From an uncultured Veillonella sp. (GTDB taxonomy: Bacteria; Bacillota; Negativicutes; Veillonellales; Veillonellaceae), in assembly GCA_900556785.1 (NCBI GenBank), contig USQK01000028.1, forward strand, positions 1 to 20,376: a stretch of DNA of 20,376 bases. The letters are read 5' to 3'. Positions 1-6,536 of this stretch are shown piece by piece. The position numbers and the translations under genes are program-made. How positions within the stretch are numbered: the stretch's first letter is position 1; each line of letters begins with the position of its first letter. The notes below the pieces were generated by a model. The model was given only the letters and a program-made list of their open reading frames with translations. It did no database searches and was not told the origin of the DNA.

Positions 1-1
1 C

Positions 2-556
2 ATTCGCATGGCTAAACGCTATAAAAACCTAGATATCCGCATGTATAGTGGCAGCCATGAGGAACTATATGGCATGTTAGATGATCGTCGTGTGGATGTA
101 ATATTTAATGATCAGTGGCAGATTTTATCTGATGATTATGAAAGTTTTTTGATTGATAAGGCGATCACCATAATTGAGGTGCCACAAGGTTATACAAAGG
201 AAGGTAGCGTCGAAATTAAAACTATTGATGACTTACCACTTATCTTAGTTTGTCGCGGTAAGTATACGCTAGCTGAGGAAGAACATTATCGTAAGGCCAT
301 TGGTTATGCCGGTGCCTTTGCATATGCTCGTACATTAGAGGAGGCGCGCTATTTAGTAGCAGGTCAACAAGGACTATTGCTGCTTGATCGTTTTAAATAT
401 TTAACCGACTCCATGCCAGGTATTGAGCGCAAGGTATTAACTAACCATGGTAAATCGATGGAGCGCAATTACTACTTTGTATCGCAACAAAATCAAAATA
501 ACACCTATGTAGAAGCCTTTAGAGAAATGTTTAAACAAGTTTTAGCAGAGTTTTAA
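2..556 (+). CDS. LysR-type transcriptional regulator, C-terminal part (5' truncated by window edge)
   Basis: The reading frame is open from the first bases of the window, so the gene begins upstream and the ATG at 8 is probably internal. The visible 184 or so residues look like the effector-binding (periplasmic-binding-protein-like) domain of a LysR regulator. The pattern is a strand ending DIRMYSGSHEELYGMLDDRR, then a VDVIFND segment, a proline-containing linker with IKTIDDLPLILV, and a late LVAGQQGLLLLDR segment. The N-terminal helix-turn-helix that would prove the family lies outside the window, so effector and targets cannot be read. It converges on the LysE-type exporter, from which a symmetric hairpin separates it. 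LysR regulators usually act on divergent neighbours, so its target is probably upstream of the window. The family call is moderately sure. Confidence 0.72.
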   Translation: MRMAKRYKNLDIRMYSGSHEELYGMLDDRRVDVIFNDQWQILSDDYESFLIDKAITIIEVPQGYTKEGSVEIKTIDDLPLILVCRGKYTLAEEEHYRKAIGYAGAFAYARTLEEARYLVAGQQGLLLLDRFKYLTDSMPGIERKVLTNHGKSMERNYYFVSQQNQNNTYVEAFREMFKQVLAEF

Positions 557-622
557 CGTATCAAAGACGGATTATGGAAAATAAATTTAATCGTCATATA
601 ACAAATAAACAATTACAATATA

Positions 623-650
623 AAAGCCGTTAGCATATGCTAACGGCTTT
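623..650. terminator. Symmetric bidirectional terminator between convergent genes
   Basis: Two perfect 12-base arms, AAAGCCGTTAGC and GCTAACGGCTTT, surround ATAT. Because the middle is also self-complementary, the whole 28 bases form one palindrome. A-rich and T-rich edges on both sides let it work for the LysR gene on the plus strand and the exporter on the minus strand. Confidence 0.8.
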
Positions 651-681
651 ACTGTCTATAGATTGCGGTATTAAAGTTATT

Positions 682-1299
682 TTAATTAAAATATTCTAAG
701 AACATTGTGACTCCATCGATGAATAATTTTATGCCATAAATGACGAGTACTGTACCACAGAAGCGATTGATCCAAGCCATATGGGTAATTTTTATTTTTT
801 TAGCTAATAAATGCATGGTGGCAGCCAAGGCTCCAAACCACATTGGGGTCATAGCTAGGAAGCCTCCAAAGAAATAATAAATACCTTCTTCAGGTATATT
901 AGCTTGAAAGGCGCCGAGCATCATAGTTGCATCAAGAACGGCTTGAGGATTCCCCCAGGATACAGCGATAGCGGATAGGATAATTTTACGAATTGGAATA
1001 TTCGTATTTACATTGCGCATATCTGGTTCAGTTCTGAATATATTAAAGCCCATATACACAATCAGTAGGCCCCCAAAGAGGAGTACGATCAGTTTTGTAA
1101 GTGGCCACATTTCAAGAATAGCGCCGATACCAAAAAAGGCGGCCGTACTTAGACTCATATCGAAGAGCGCCAGTATGATAAGGGTCAATATGATACGACG
1201 TATGGGTTGTACCAATGCCGTATTAATAATAAAGAGGTTTTGCATGCCAACAGGGGCAAATGTTGCGAGACCGACAAGAAGTCCTTGTAAAAAGTACAT
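682..1299 (-). CDS. LysE/RhtB-family amino acid exporter
   Basis: A 205-residue polytopic membrane protein with the hydropathy and length of LysE-type exporters. Its N-terminus, MYFLQGLLVGLATFAPVGMQ, carries the family's Gly-Pro-rich first helix, followed by NLFIINTAL. A later SAIAVSWGNPQAVLDA stretch matches the conserved Asn-Pro region of the second half. About six membrane segments can be counted. The start at 1299 is chosen because TTAGGAGGGTTAAC places a strong ribosome binding site just upstream; the longer frame to 1353 lacks one. LysE proteins export basic amino acids and RhtB proteins export others, and the substrate cannot be decided here. It lies downstream of the YeiH-type gene on the same strand, but a terminator between them suggests separate transcription. 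Confidence 0.85.
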   Translation of the reverse strand: MYFLQGLLVGLATFAPVGMQNLFIINTALVQPIRRIILTLIILALFDMSLSTAAFFGIGAILEMWPLTKLIVLLFGGLLIVYMGFNIFRTEPDMRNVNTNIPIRKIILSAIAVSWGNPQAVLDATMMLGAFQANIPEEGIYYFFGGFLAMTPMWFGALAATMHLLAKKIKITHMAWINRFCGTVLVIYGIKLFIDGVTMFLEYFN

Positions 1300-1355
1300 G
1301 TTAACCCTCCTAACTATAGTATGATAAAGTACTAATAAGGTGAATAGTAGCACGA

Positions 1356-1379
1356 AACCCCTCCATTGCTGGAGGGGTT
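1356..1379 (-). terminator. Rho-independent terminator after the YeiH-type gene
   Basis: The arms AACCCCTCCA and TGGAGGGGTT form a 10-bp GC-rich stem with a TTGC loop, about 55 bases past the minus-strand stop at 1434. The T tract on the minus strand is short, so the terminator is good but not ideal. It separates the transporter from the exporter gene. Confidence 0.65.
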
Positions 1380-1433
1380 ATTACTATTCTAACTATATAC
1401 AATTATATCATACTATACAAAGTATGTACATTT

Positions 1434-2474
1434 TTACCATAAACCGATCATATGTTGTGTTACAAGACTTACGGCAGTGATGGCAATCCAACAACAAGCA
1501 CCTAAGGCAAGAGCAGAGCCACCAGATTTAATCAATTTTACGATGTTTGTGTTAAGACCGATAGCAACCATTGCCATTGTAATAAAGTATTTTGAAATAG
1601 TTTTGAAGACGCTTAAGAATTGAATATCTATATTTGCATAGGATAATGCAGTAGTAATTAAAGAACAAATTACAAAGTATAGAACAAACTTAGGAAAAAT
1701 TTTAGCGATACTAACACTACTACCATCAGTTTGAGCCGCATTTTGTTTTGCTTTATATACTTGGTAACTAGCAAGGCCTAAGCAAATTGGAATAATTGCA
1801 AGGGTACGTGTTAATTTAACGATTGTTGCATATTCTAGAACTTGTGTACCAGTACCTTTCATGCTATCCCATACAGCAGCAGTAGCTGTTACAGAGGATG
1901 TATCGTTTACTGCAGTACCGGCAAATAGACCAAAGCCCATATTGGAAAGGCCAATAGCATCGCCAAATGGAGGGAATACAAAGGCAGCTACGACGTTGAA
2001 GAAGAATACAACAGAGATAGCTTGTGCAATGTCTTGATCTTCAGCTTTGATAACTGGTGCAGCTGCAGCGATGGCAGAACCACCACAAATAGAGGAGCCT
2101 ACGCCGATAAGTACGGCCGTATTAGAGTCCATATGAGTAAGGCGATAAATAATATAGGATACGATTAAAGATGTAGCGATGGTTGAAATGATGACAGGTA
2201 ATGAAATCCAACCTACATGTAAAATTTGTGTAATGTTTAAGCCAAAGCCCAATAAAATAACGGCCCATTGTAAAATCTTTTTTGATGTAAATCCAATGCC
2301 GGCACCAGTTTTTTCGCGTTTCCAAGATGTGAATATAGAGCCAATAATTATACCTAAGATGATAGCAAAGATCGGGCTACCGATTAGATGAAACTCTAGG
2401 CCTAATAGCCAACAAGGAATAGCGAGGACCGCACAGAGCAGAATGCCTGGCAATGTTTTTTGATTGATACCCAT
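1434..2474 (-). CDS. YeiH/UPF0324-family putative sulfate exporter-like membrane protein
   Basis: A 346-residue integral membrane protein of the YeiH (UPF0324) family, often annotated as a putative sulfate exporter; the true substrate is not well established. Sequence signs are the N-terminal PCWLLGLEFHLIGSPIFAII, the WAVILLGFGLNITQIL helix, the VGSSICGGSAIAAAAPVI segment with IKAEDQDIAQAISVVF, and the GTAVNDTSSVTATAA stretch, all typical of this family. About ten membrane segments are expected. The start is supported by AAGGAGG eight bases before the ATG. A 14-base palindrome (2491-2504) sits directly before the ribosome binding site and may be an operator or mRNA hairpin. Divergent from the carbonic anhydrase gene; whether the two are functionally linked is unknown. 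Confidence 0.87.
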   Translation of the reverse strand: MGINQKTLPGILLCAVLAIPCWLLGLEFHLIGSPIFAIILGIIIGSIFTSWKREKTGAGIGFTSKKILQWAVILLGFGLNITQILHVGWISLPVIISTIATSLIVSYIIYRLTHMDSNTAVLIGVGSSICGGSAIAAAAPVIKAEDQDIAQAISVVFFFNVVAAFVFPPFGDAIGLSNMGFGLFAGTAVNDTSSVTATAAVWDSMKGTGTQVLEYATIVKLTRTLAIIPICLGLASYQVYKAKQNAAQTDGSSVSIAKIFPKFVLYFVICSLITTALSYANIDIQFLSVFKTISKYFITMAMVAIGLNTNIVKLIKSGGSALALGACCWIAITAVSLVTQHMIGLW

Positions 2475-2490
2475 AATAAAAAACCTCCTT

Positions 2491-2504
2491 ACTGTACATA
2501 CAGT
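2491..2504 (-). promoter_or_regulatory. 14-bp palindrome next to the YeiH-type gene's ribosome binding site
   Basis: ACTGTACATACAGT is a 6-2-6 palindrome ending one base from the AAGGAGG box on the minus strand. It could be a repressor operator or a small hairpin that controls access to the ribosome binding site. No regulator is assigned. Confidence 0.4.
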
Positions 2505-2513
2505 TCACGTCAT

Positions 2514-2560
2514 ATGTGGTATCATGTGGCGTTTTTTCTATGGTTTTAATAGTACCACAT
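2514..2560. promoter_or_regulatory. 8-bp inverted repeat in the divergent intergenic region
   Basis: ATGTGGTA (2514-2521) and TACCACAT (2553-2560) are perfect inverted copies 31 bases apart in the 341-base region between the YeiH-type and carbonic anhydrase genes. It lies in the expected leader or promoter of the minus-strand gene. It may be a regulator site or a leader stem. The rest of the region is very AT-rich and shows no gene. Confidence 0.3.
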
Positions 2561-2741
2561 TAGGGGAATTAAAATCTACTAGTAATGTAAGAAAAATACG
2601 GTATATTTATTTTTGTGAATGTATAAGGTTGAAAAGTATAATAAATGAATATTAATTATAAATATAGAATAAATACGATTTTTATGGATTTCTTATGAAG
2701 GATATAGGTTATAATAAATATTTATATGTGATGAAAACCAC

Positions 2742-2771
2742 TTGTTTTGTATTGAATATATTGTATATAAT
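2742..2771 (+). promoter_or_regulatory. Sigma-A-like promoter for carbonic anhydrase
   Basis: TTGTTT (2742-2747) and a perfect TATAAT (2766-2771) are separated by 18 bases, about 45 bases before the start codon. This is the best promoter match in the divergent spacer. Confidence 0.6.
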
Positions 2772-2815
2772 GAATAGAATCTATTTTATAGATAGAAATG
2801 TAAATGAGGTACCTT

Positions 2816-3361
2816 ATGATTGATATTAAAAAAATAATTGAAACCAATAAAGAGTATGTGAAAAACCACCCAGAATTACCAAAAGCAGGATTAACAAGCC
2901 ATCCTACTAAAAAACTAGGTATTGTCACATGTATGGATACGCGTTTAGTCTGCATGCTAGAAGATGCATTAGGTTTTAGCCGTGGTGAAATCATCGTTAT
3001 TAAAACAGCTGGTAATAGTGTAACGCAACCTATCGATAATATCGTACAAAGCTTGCTAGTAGCTACGTATGGTATGGAAATTGAAGACGTATTAGTCATC
3101 GGCCATGAGAACTGCGGCATGATTGACTTCTCTGCTACAACTTTTATGGAGTCCATGAAAGAAAAAGGTATCAGTGAAGATGCGATTCGCATGATCGAAC
3201 CAGGACTTATTGACTGGATGGATCGTTTCCATATCTCCGAAGACAATGTAATCTATACAGTTAACTTCTTGCGTCACCATCCACTATTCCCAAAAGGAAT
3301 GGGATTCTATGGAGGGATGATGGATCCTGATACAGGCGAATTCCGTTATATTGAGATCTAG
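2816..3361 (+). CDS. Beta-class carbonic anhydrase
   Basis: Interconverts CO2 and bicarbonate using a zinc ion. The 181-residue protein carries the beta-class signatures: the C-x-D-x-R motif as C39-M-D-T-R43, and the H-x-x-C pair as GH97ENC100G. Cys39, His97 and Cys100 are the expected zinc ligands, with Asp41 and Arg43 as the catalytic dyad. IVIKTAGNSV matches the conserved strand between them. It is compact, like the short beta-carbonic anhydrases of many Firmicutes. The ATG at 2816 is preferred over the in-frame ATG at 2804 because GAGG (2806-2809) then lies six bases upstream. It appears monocistronic: promoter upstream, hairpin repeats downstream. In an anaerobe it would supply bicarbonate for carboxylation or help balance pH (inference). 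Confidence 0.9.
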   Translation: MIDIKKIIETNKEYVKNHPELPKAGLTSHPTKKLGIVTCMDTRLVCMLEDALGFSRGEIIVIKTAGNSVTQPIDNIVQSLLVATYGMEIEDVLVIGHENCGMIDFSATTFMESMKEKGISEDAIRMIEPGLIDWMDRFHISEDNVIYTVNFLRHHPLFPKGMGFYGGMMDPDTGEFRYIEI

Positions 3362-3372
3362 TGGTGGCCTCG

Positions 3373-3503
3373 ATGGGGCCCCTTTACATAACTACATTTA
3401 GGTAAAAAAGAGTGATGACTAACCTCTACGCTCCAAAGCGAGCTAAGTCGCTAATCGGTTAGTTCTCGTCCTTTTTCCTACTGTACCTATGAACTAGTCC
3501 CAT
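3373..3503 (+). repeat. Long-hairpin repeat element, copy 1 (decayed stem)
   Basis: An element of about 131 bases bounded by ATGGGG and CCCAT. It contains stem arms at 3405-3424 and 3457-3476 around a 32-base loop holding CGCTCCAAAGCGAGCTAAG. Bases 3376-3463 match 3570-3657 with one difference, so copies 1 and 2 are a recent duplication of 88 bases. Unlike copy 2, the right arm here does not fit perfectly: of 20 pairs I count 15 Watson-Crick, 3 G-T and 2 mismatches. The right end, CTGTACCTATGAACTAGTCC and CAT, matches the corresponding end of copy 3 read on the other strand. The 5' half follows the carbonic anhydrase stop closely, so it may act as that gene's terminator. Confidence 0.75.
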
Positions 3504-3567
3504 CAAATCTGAATGTCTATTACCGAAATAGCGTAATTTCGCTGTATCAATAGGGAAAGGGAACCTA

Positions 3568-3670
3568 ATGGGCCCCTTTACATAACTACATTTAGGTAAA
3601 AAAGAGTGATGACTAACCTCTACGCTCCAACGCGAGCTAAGTCGCTAATCGGTTAGTCATCACTCTTTTT
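3568..3670 (+). repeat. Long-hairpin repeat element, copy 2 (perfect 20-bp stem)
   Basis: Starts with ATGGGCCCC like copy 1. It folds into a perfect 20-bp stem: AAAAAGAGTGATGACTAACC at 3599-3618 pairs with 3651-3670, which ends in five T. The 32-base loop carries the family's shared sequence with AACGCG in place of AAAGCG. The stem followed by a T-rich stretch would terminate transcription on the plus strand and, by symmetry, on the minus strand. The right terminal part seen in copies 1 and 3 is not recognisable, so this copy appears truncated or diverged after 3670. Confidence 0.75.
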
Positions 3671-3690
3671 CTCTTTTCTTCATATATAGC

Positions 3691-3902
3691 CAACCTATTA
3701 TTCTCGCATTTATGGTTGTAGATAGGACTATATGGGACTGTTACATAAGTACAGCCATAAAAATCACAGAACCTAGTAAAGAGCGACTTAGCTCGCTTTG
3801 GAGCGATGAGCTAGGTTCTGTGATTTTTAACTAGGGTCTCACTAATGTATTCGGGCCCCATATAGTCCTATTATGGTAAACCTTAAGCGTAATAATAGGT
3901 TG
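3691..3902. repeat. Nested inverted repeats enclosing copy 3
   Basis: Two further perfect inverted repeats surround copy 3: CAACCTATTATT (3691-3702) with 3891-3902, and ATAGGACTATATGGG (3722-3736) with 3857-3871. With the inner stem, the whole 212 bases form an imperfect cruciform or RNA hairpin. The gene-free region 3362-4006 holds nothing else recognisable apart from the BirA-like site before bioD. Confidence 0.65.
3732..3861 (-). repeat. Long-hairpin repeat element, copy 3 (inverted, different stem)
   Basis: A 130-base member in the opposite orientation. The stem arms 3758-3776 and 3811-3829 pair perfectly over 19 bp (AAAAATCACAGAACCTAG with its complement), a sequence unrelated to the stems of copies 1 and 2. 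The 34-base loop contains GCGACTTAGCTCGCTTTGG, the exact reverse complement of the copy 1 loop. The ends are ATGGG and CCCCAT as in copy 1. Different stem sequence with pairing kept, around a conserved loop, points to selection on the fold. Confidence 0.72.
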
Positions 3903-3938
3903 ACTATATATTCCTTTTCGCTGTATATTGTAATTAGA

Positions 3939-3970
3939 TTGTAAACTTAATCATATAAATTAGTTAACCT
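3939..3970 (+). promoter_or_regulatory. BirA-like biotin operator upstream of bioD
   Basis: TTGTAAAC (3939-3946), 16 bases, then GTTAACCT (3963-3970). This fits the long-spaced inverted half-sites known for the biotin repressor BirA in many bacteria. It lies about 37 bases before the bioD start, where bound BirA would block transcription when biotin is plentiful. The match is by eye and no BirA gene is present in the window. Confidence 0.6.
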
Positions 3971-4006
3971 ATGCGGCAGTAAGTATTCGCTTGAGAGGAG
4001 CTTTGT

Positions 4007-4759
4007 ATGAAGCAGTTAGGTATTTCTATAATTGGTACAGATACAGATGTAGGTAAGACGTTTGTGACAGGGGTATTGGGGGCGATGGCTGTAGACGATG
4101 GCTTTGCTGTTGGTATGGTGAAACCTGTGTCTTCTAGTGCAGTTCCTTTCCCTGAATGTGTGACGATGGATGAGGATAATTATAATATTGGCCTTGAGAG
4201 TAAAGATGCAACACATTTGATGCGCTCCGCAGGTATTCCTGAATCTCGTCGTCATGAAGTGAATCCTTATGCTATAGCCGGTGATTTCTCTCCTCGCCTT
4301 GCAGCGGAATTGGCTGGTATCGAGATTGACTATGATGGCCTTGTAGAACATACATTAGATGTAGTGAGTCGCTATGACATAACCTTTGTAGAAGGTGCAG
4401 GCGGTATCACGACCCCTCTCTATGGAGATAAAACTTTCACGGATTTTATGAAAGATATCAAATTACCAGCTATTGTTGTAGCAGATGGTCGTCTTGGATC
4501 TATTAATCGCGCCGTTTTGACTTGCGAATATGCTAAGTTGCATGGTATCGAGGTGAAAGCTATTATCGTAAATGATACAACAGCTGTAGATCTGTTTTTG
4601 TTGAAAACAAATGTGGCAGATATGGAGCGTTACACAGGTGTTCCTGTAGTAGCTGTAGTGCCGCCATACCAAGGTCCGGATATTCAAAAGGTTCAACTTG
4701 GTTGGGCTCGATCTTTTATTGATTCTAAGGAATTATGGAACACAGTATTAGGTCTATAA
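4007..4759 (+). CDS. bioD: ATP-dependent dethiobiotin synthetase BioD
   Basis: Closes the ureido ring of 7,8-diaminopelargonate with CO2 and ATP to give dethiobiotin, the penultimate step of biotin synthesis, in the cytoplasm. The protein has 250 residues, slightly long for the family. The BioD-type Walker A loop GTDTDVGKT occupies residues 10-18, with Lys17 as the nucleotide-binding lysine. MVKPVSS follows as the substrate-binding lysine region, and E129-GAGG matches the conserved E-G-A-G-G motif. AGAGGAG lies just before the ATG. A BirA-like operator precedes it. bioA follows after 201 bases, in reverse order to the pathway: BioA makes the substrate that BioD uses. The bioF, bioC and bioB genes are not here. 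Confidence 0.93.
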   Translation: MKQLGISIIGTDTDVGKTFVTGVLGAMAVDDGFAVGMVKPVSSSAVPFPECVTMDEDNYNIGLESKDATHLMRSAGIPESRRHEVNPYAIAGDFSPRLAAELAGIEIDYDGLVEHTLDVVSRYDITFVEGAGGITTPLYGDKTFTDFMKDIKLPAIVVADGRLGSINRAVLTCEYAKLHGIEVKAIIVNDTTAVDLFLLKTNVADMERYTGVPVVAVVPPYQGPDIQKVQLGWARSFIDSKELWNTVLGL

Positions 4760-4868
4760 ATAATAATTGGCTGATTTTATATTAGCTATAGCAAGTTAAT
4801 ATATGTTAGAAGTGATATTGAGTACATATTAACAGTAATTTTGAGACGTATTAAATTTGTGATTTAGC

Positions 4869-4938
4869 ATACCTTAGATTGGGCAACTTAATTTAGTTTA
4901 TATAAGGTATATGTGATAGAGAGTTATAGTTTGTAAAC
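4869..4938 (+). promoter_or_regulatory. bioA leader: inverted repeat and single BirA-like half-site
   Basis: The 201-base bioD-bioA spacer holds an 8-bp inverted repeat, ATACCTTA (4869-4876) with TAAGGTAT (4903-4910). It also holds TTGTAAAC (4931-4938), identical to the first BirA half-site before bioD. No second half-site occurs at the expected distance, so control by BirA here is only possible. No terminator is evident after bioD, so read-through into bioA is also possible. Confidence 0.35.
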
Positions 4939-4960
4939 TTAGTAAGTATGAGGTGACGAA

Positions 4961-6349
4961 ATGGCAGAGAAACAGCTTTCACAAGCAGCACAATGGGACC
5001 ACGAGTTTGTATGGCATCCATTTACACAAATGCAAGATTGGCTAGCACAAGAACCAGTAGTAATTGAACGCGGTGAGGGGGTATACCTCATCGATGAGAA
5101 CGGTAAAAAGTATTACGATGGTGTATCCTCTTTGTGGGTTAATATTCATGGTCACAACCATCCTGTATTGAACCAAGCATTGAAGGATCAAATCGATAAA
5201 ATTGCGCATAGCACGTTATTAGGCCTCGTAAGTCCTCCGTCTGCACAATTGTGTAAAGAACTTGTAGAGCTTGCTCCAGAAGGCTTAGATAAAGTATTCC
5301 TCTCTGATGATGGCAGTACAGCTATCGAAGTGGCTATTAAAATGGCGTACCAATACCGTCAACAAGTAGGGCAAACGAAAAAGACTAAGTTCATTGCCCT
5401 CAATGCAGGCTATCATGGGGATACATTAGGTACCGTATCCGTAGGTGGTATTCAATTATTTCACCAAGTATTCCATAATCTATTATTTAAACCATTAACA
5501 TTGCCAAGCCCTGGTGTGTATAGAGATTTGGCAGATCGAGATAAAGCTTTTGAAGAGTCGTTGACTGAATTGGAACGCATCCTTAACGAAGAAGGCGATG
5601 AAATTACAGCTCTTGTTATGGAACCATTGGTGCAAGCAGCGGCAGGCATGCTCGTAATGCCTCACGGTTATTTGAAACGGGTTCGTGAGTTAACAGAACA
5701 ACACGATGTATTCCTCATCGTTGACGAAGTAGCTACTGGCTTTGGCCGAACTGGCAAATTCTTTGCTTGCGAACATGAAGGAGTATCTCCAGATTTTATG
5801 ACCTTATCCAAAGGCATCACTGGTGGGTACCTTCCATTAGCAGCAACATTGACTACACAACGCGTATTCGATGCATTCCTCGGCACCTTTGAGGAAAAGA
5901 AAACATTCTATCATGGTCACTCCTATACTGGTAATGCCTTGGCCTGTGCCGTTGCGTTGGCTTCTTTGAAAGTATTCCGTGATGAAAAGGTAATTGAACA
6001 ATTGCCTGCTAAAGTAGAAGCTTTCACAAAGGCCTTAGAACCTATTAAATCTTTGAAGCATGTGAAAGAGGTTCGTCAGCGGGGTCTCATCGTAGGTATT
6101 GAACTTGAAAAAGATGTGTCCACCCACGAAGCGTATCGCCCAAATGATGCGGTAGGTGCTAAGGTGGCAATCCTTGCCCGTGAACAAGGTCTTATTTGCC
6201 GCCCTATTGGCGACGTGGTTATCCTTATGCCTCCATTGGCATCGACTGTGGAACAATTAGAGGACATGGTTCGTATTGTAGGTGAAAGTATCCAACGTGC
6301 AACTGAGGAAGAGGGGATACTTGAAGATATGCGCCCAATTATTTTATAA
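4961..6349 (+). CDS. bioA: Adenosylmethionine-8-amino-7-oxononanoate aminotransferase BioA
   Basis: A PLP-dependent class III aminotransferase that converts 7-keto-8-aminopelargonate to 7,8-diaminopelargonate using S-adenosylmethionine as amino donor. The 462-residue protein opens with the BioA-typical WHPFTQM and W-x-x-E-P-V-V-I-E-R-G stretch. DGVSSLWVNIHGH follows, and SDDGSTAIEVAIKMA forms the phosphate-binding region. Asp255 in IVDEVATGFGRTG should contact the PLP ring nitrogen, and Lys284 in LSKGITGGYLPLA is the Schiff-base lysine. The start is supported by GAGGTGA upstream. Other class III aminotransferases share the fold, but the N-terminal motifs and the bioD neighbour make BioA the best call. 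A hairpin with a T run follows at 6372. Confidence 0.93.
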   Translation: MAEKQLSQAAQWDHEFVWHPFTQMQDWLAQEPVVIERGEGVYLIDENGKKYYDGVSSLWVNIHGHNHPVLNQALKDQIDKIAHSTLLGLVSPPSAQLCKELVELAPEGLDKVFLSDDGSTAIEVAIKMAYQYRQQVGQTKKTKFIALNAGYHGDTLGTVSVGGIQLFHQVFHNLLFKPLTLPSPGVYRDLADRDKAFEESLTELERILNEEGDEITALVMEPLVQAAAGMLVMPHGYLKRVRELTEQHDVFLIVDEVATGFGRTGKFFACEHEGVSPDFMTLSKGITGGYLPLAATLTTQRVFDAFLGTFEEKKTFYHGHSYTGNALACAVALASLKVFRDEKVIEQLPAKVEAFTKALEPIKSLKHVKEVRQRGLIVGIELEKDVSTHEAYRPNDAVGAKVAILAREQGLICRPIGDVVILMPPLASTVEQLEDMVRIVGESIQRATEEEGILEDMRPIIL

Positions 6350-6371
6350 TGCTAAATTAATTATTGAAAAG

Positions 6372-6424
6372 CTACACCTATTGTCTTTTGTTAGTAGTTT
6401 AAGGCAATGGGGTGTAGTTTTTTT
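6372..6424 (+). terminator. Rho-independent terminator after bioA
   Basis: CTACACC pairs with GGTGTAG, extended inward by TATTG and CAATG with a bulge, and followed directly by seven T. It ends the biotin transcript before dcuA. Confidence 0.7.
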
Positions 6425-6536
6425 GCATAACATATCGAAATTTCGTCATATTTTAAACTATAGACTATACATTGCCAAAATTCGATGATTATTTAGCATA
6501 TCTATGATACTATATATGTATAAAGGAGGTCATCGT

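Noticed and set aside
2464..2655. Plus-strand frame in the divergent spacer before carbonic anhydrase
   Set aside because: It overlaps the start and ribosome binding site of the YeiH-type gene and has no start signals of its own.
3373..3861. CRISPR-like array
   Set aside because: There are only three units, one inverted, with different stems and irregular spacing; no short identical repeats with unique spacers and no cas genes.
4931..4954. Complete second BirA operator before bioA
   Set aside because: Only the first half-site TTGTAAAC is present; nothing like GTTAAC occurs 14-16 bases on.
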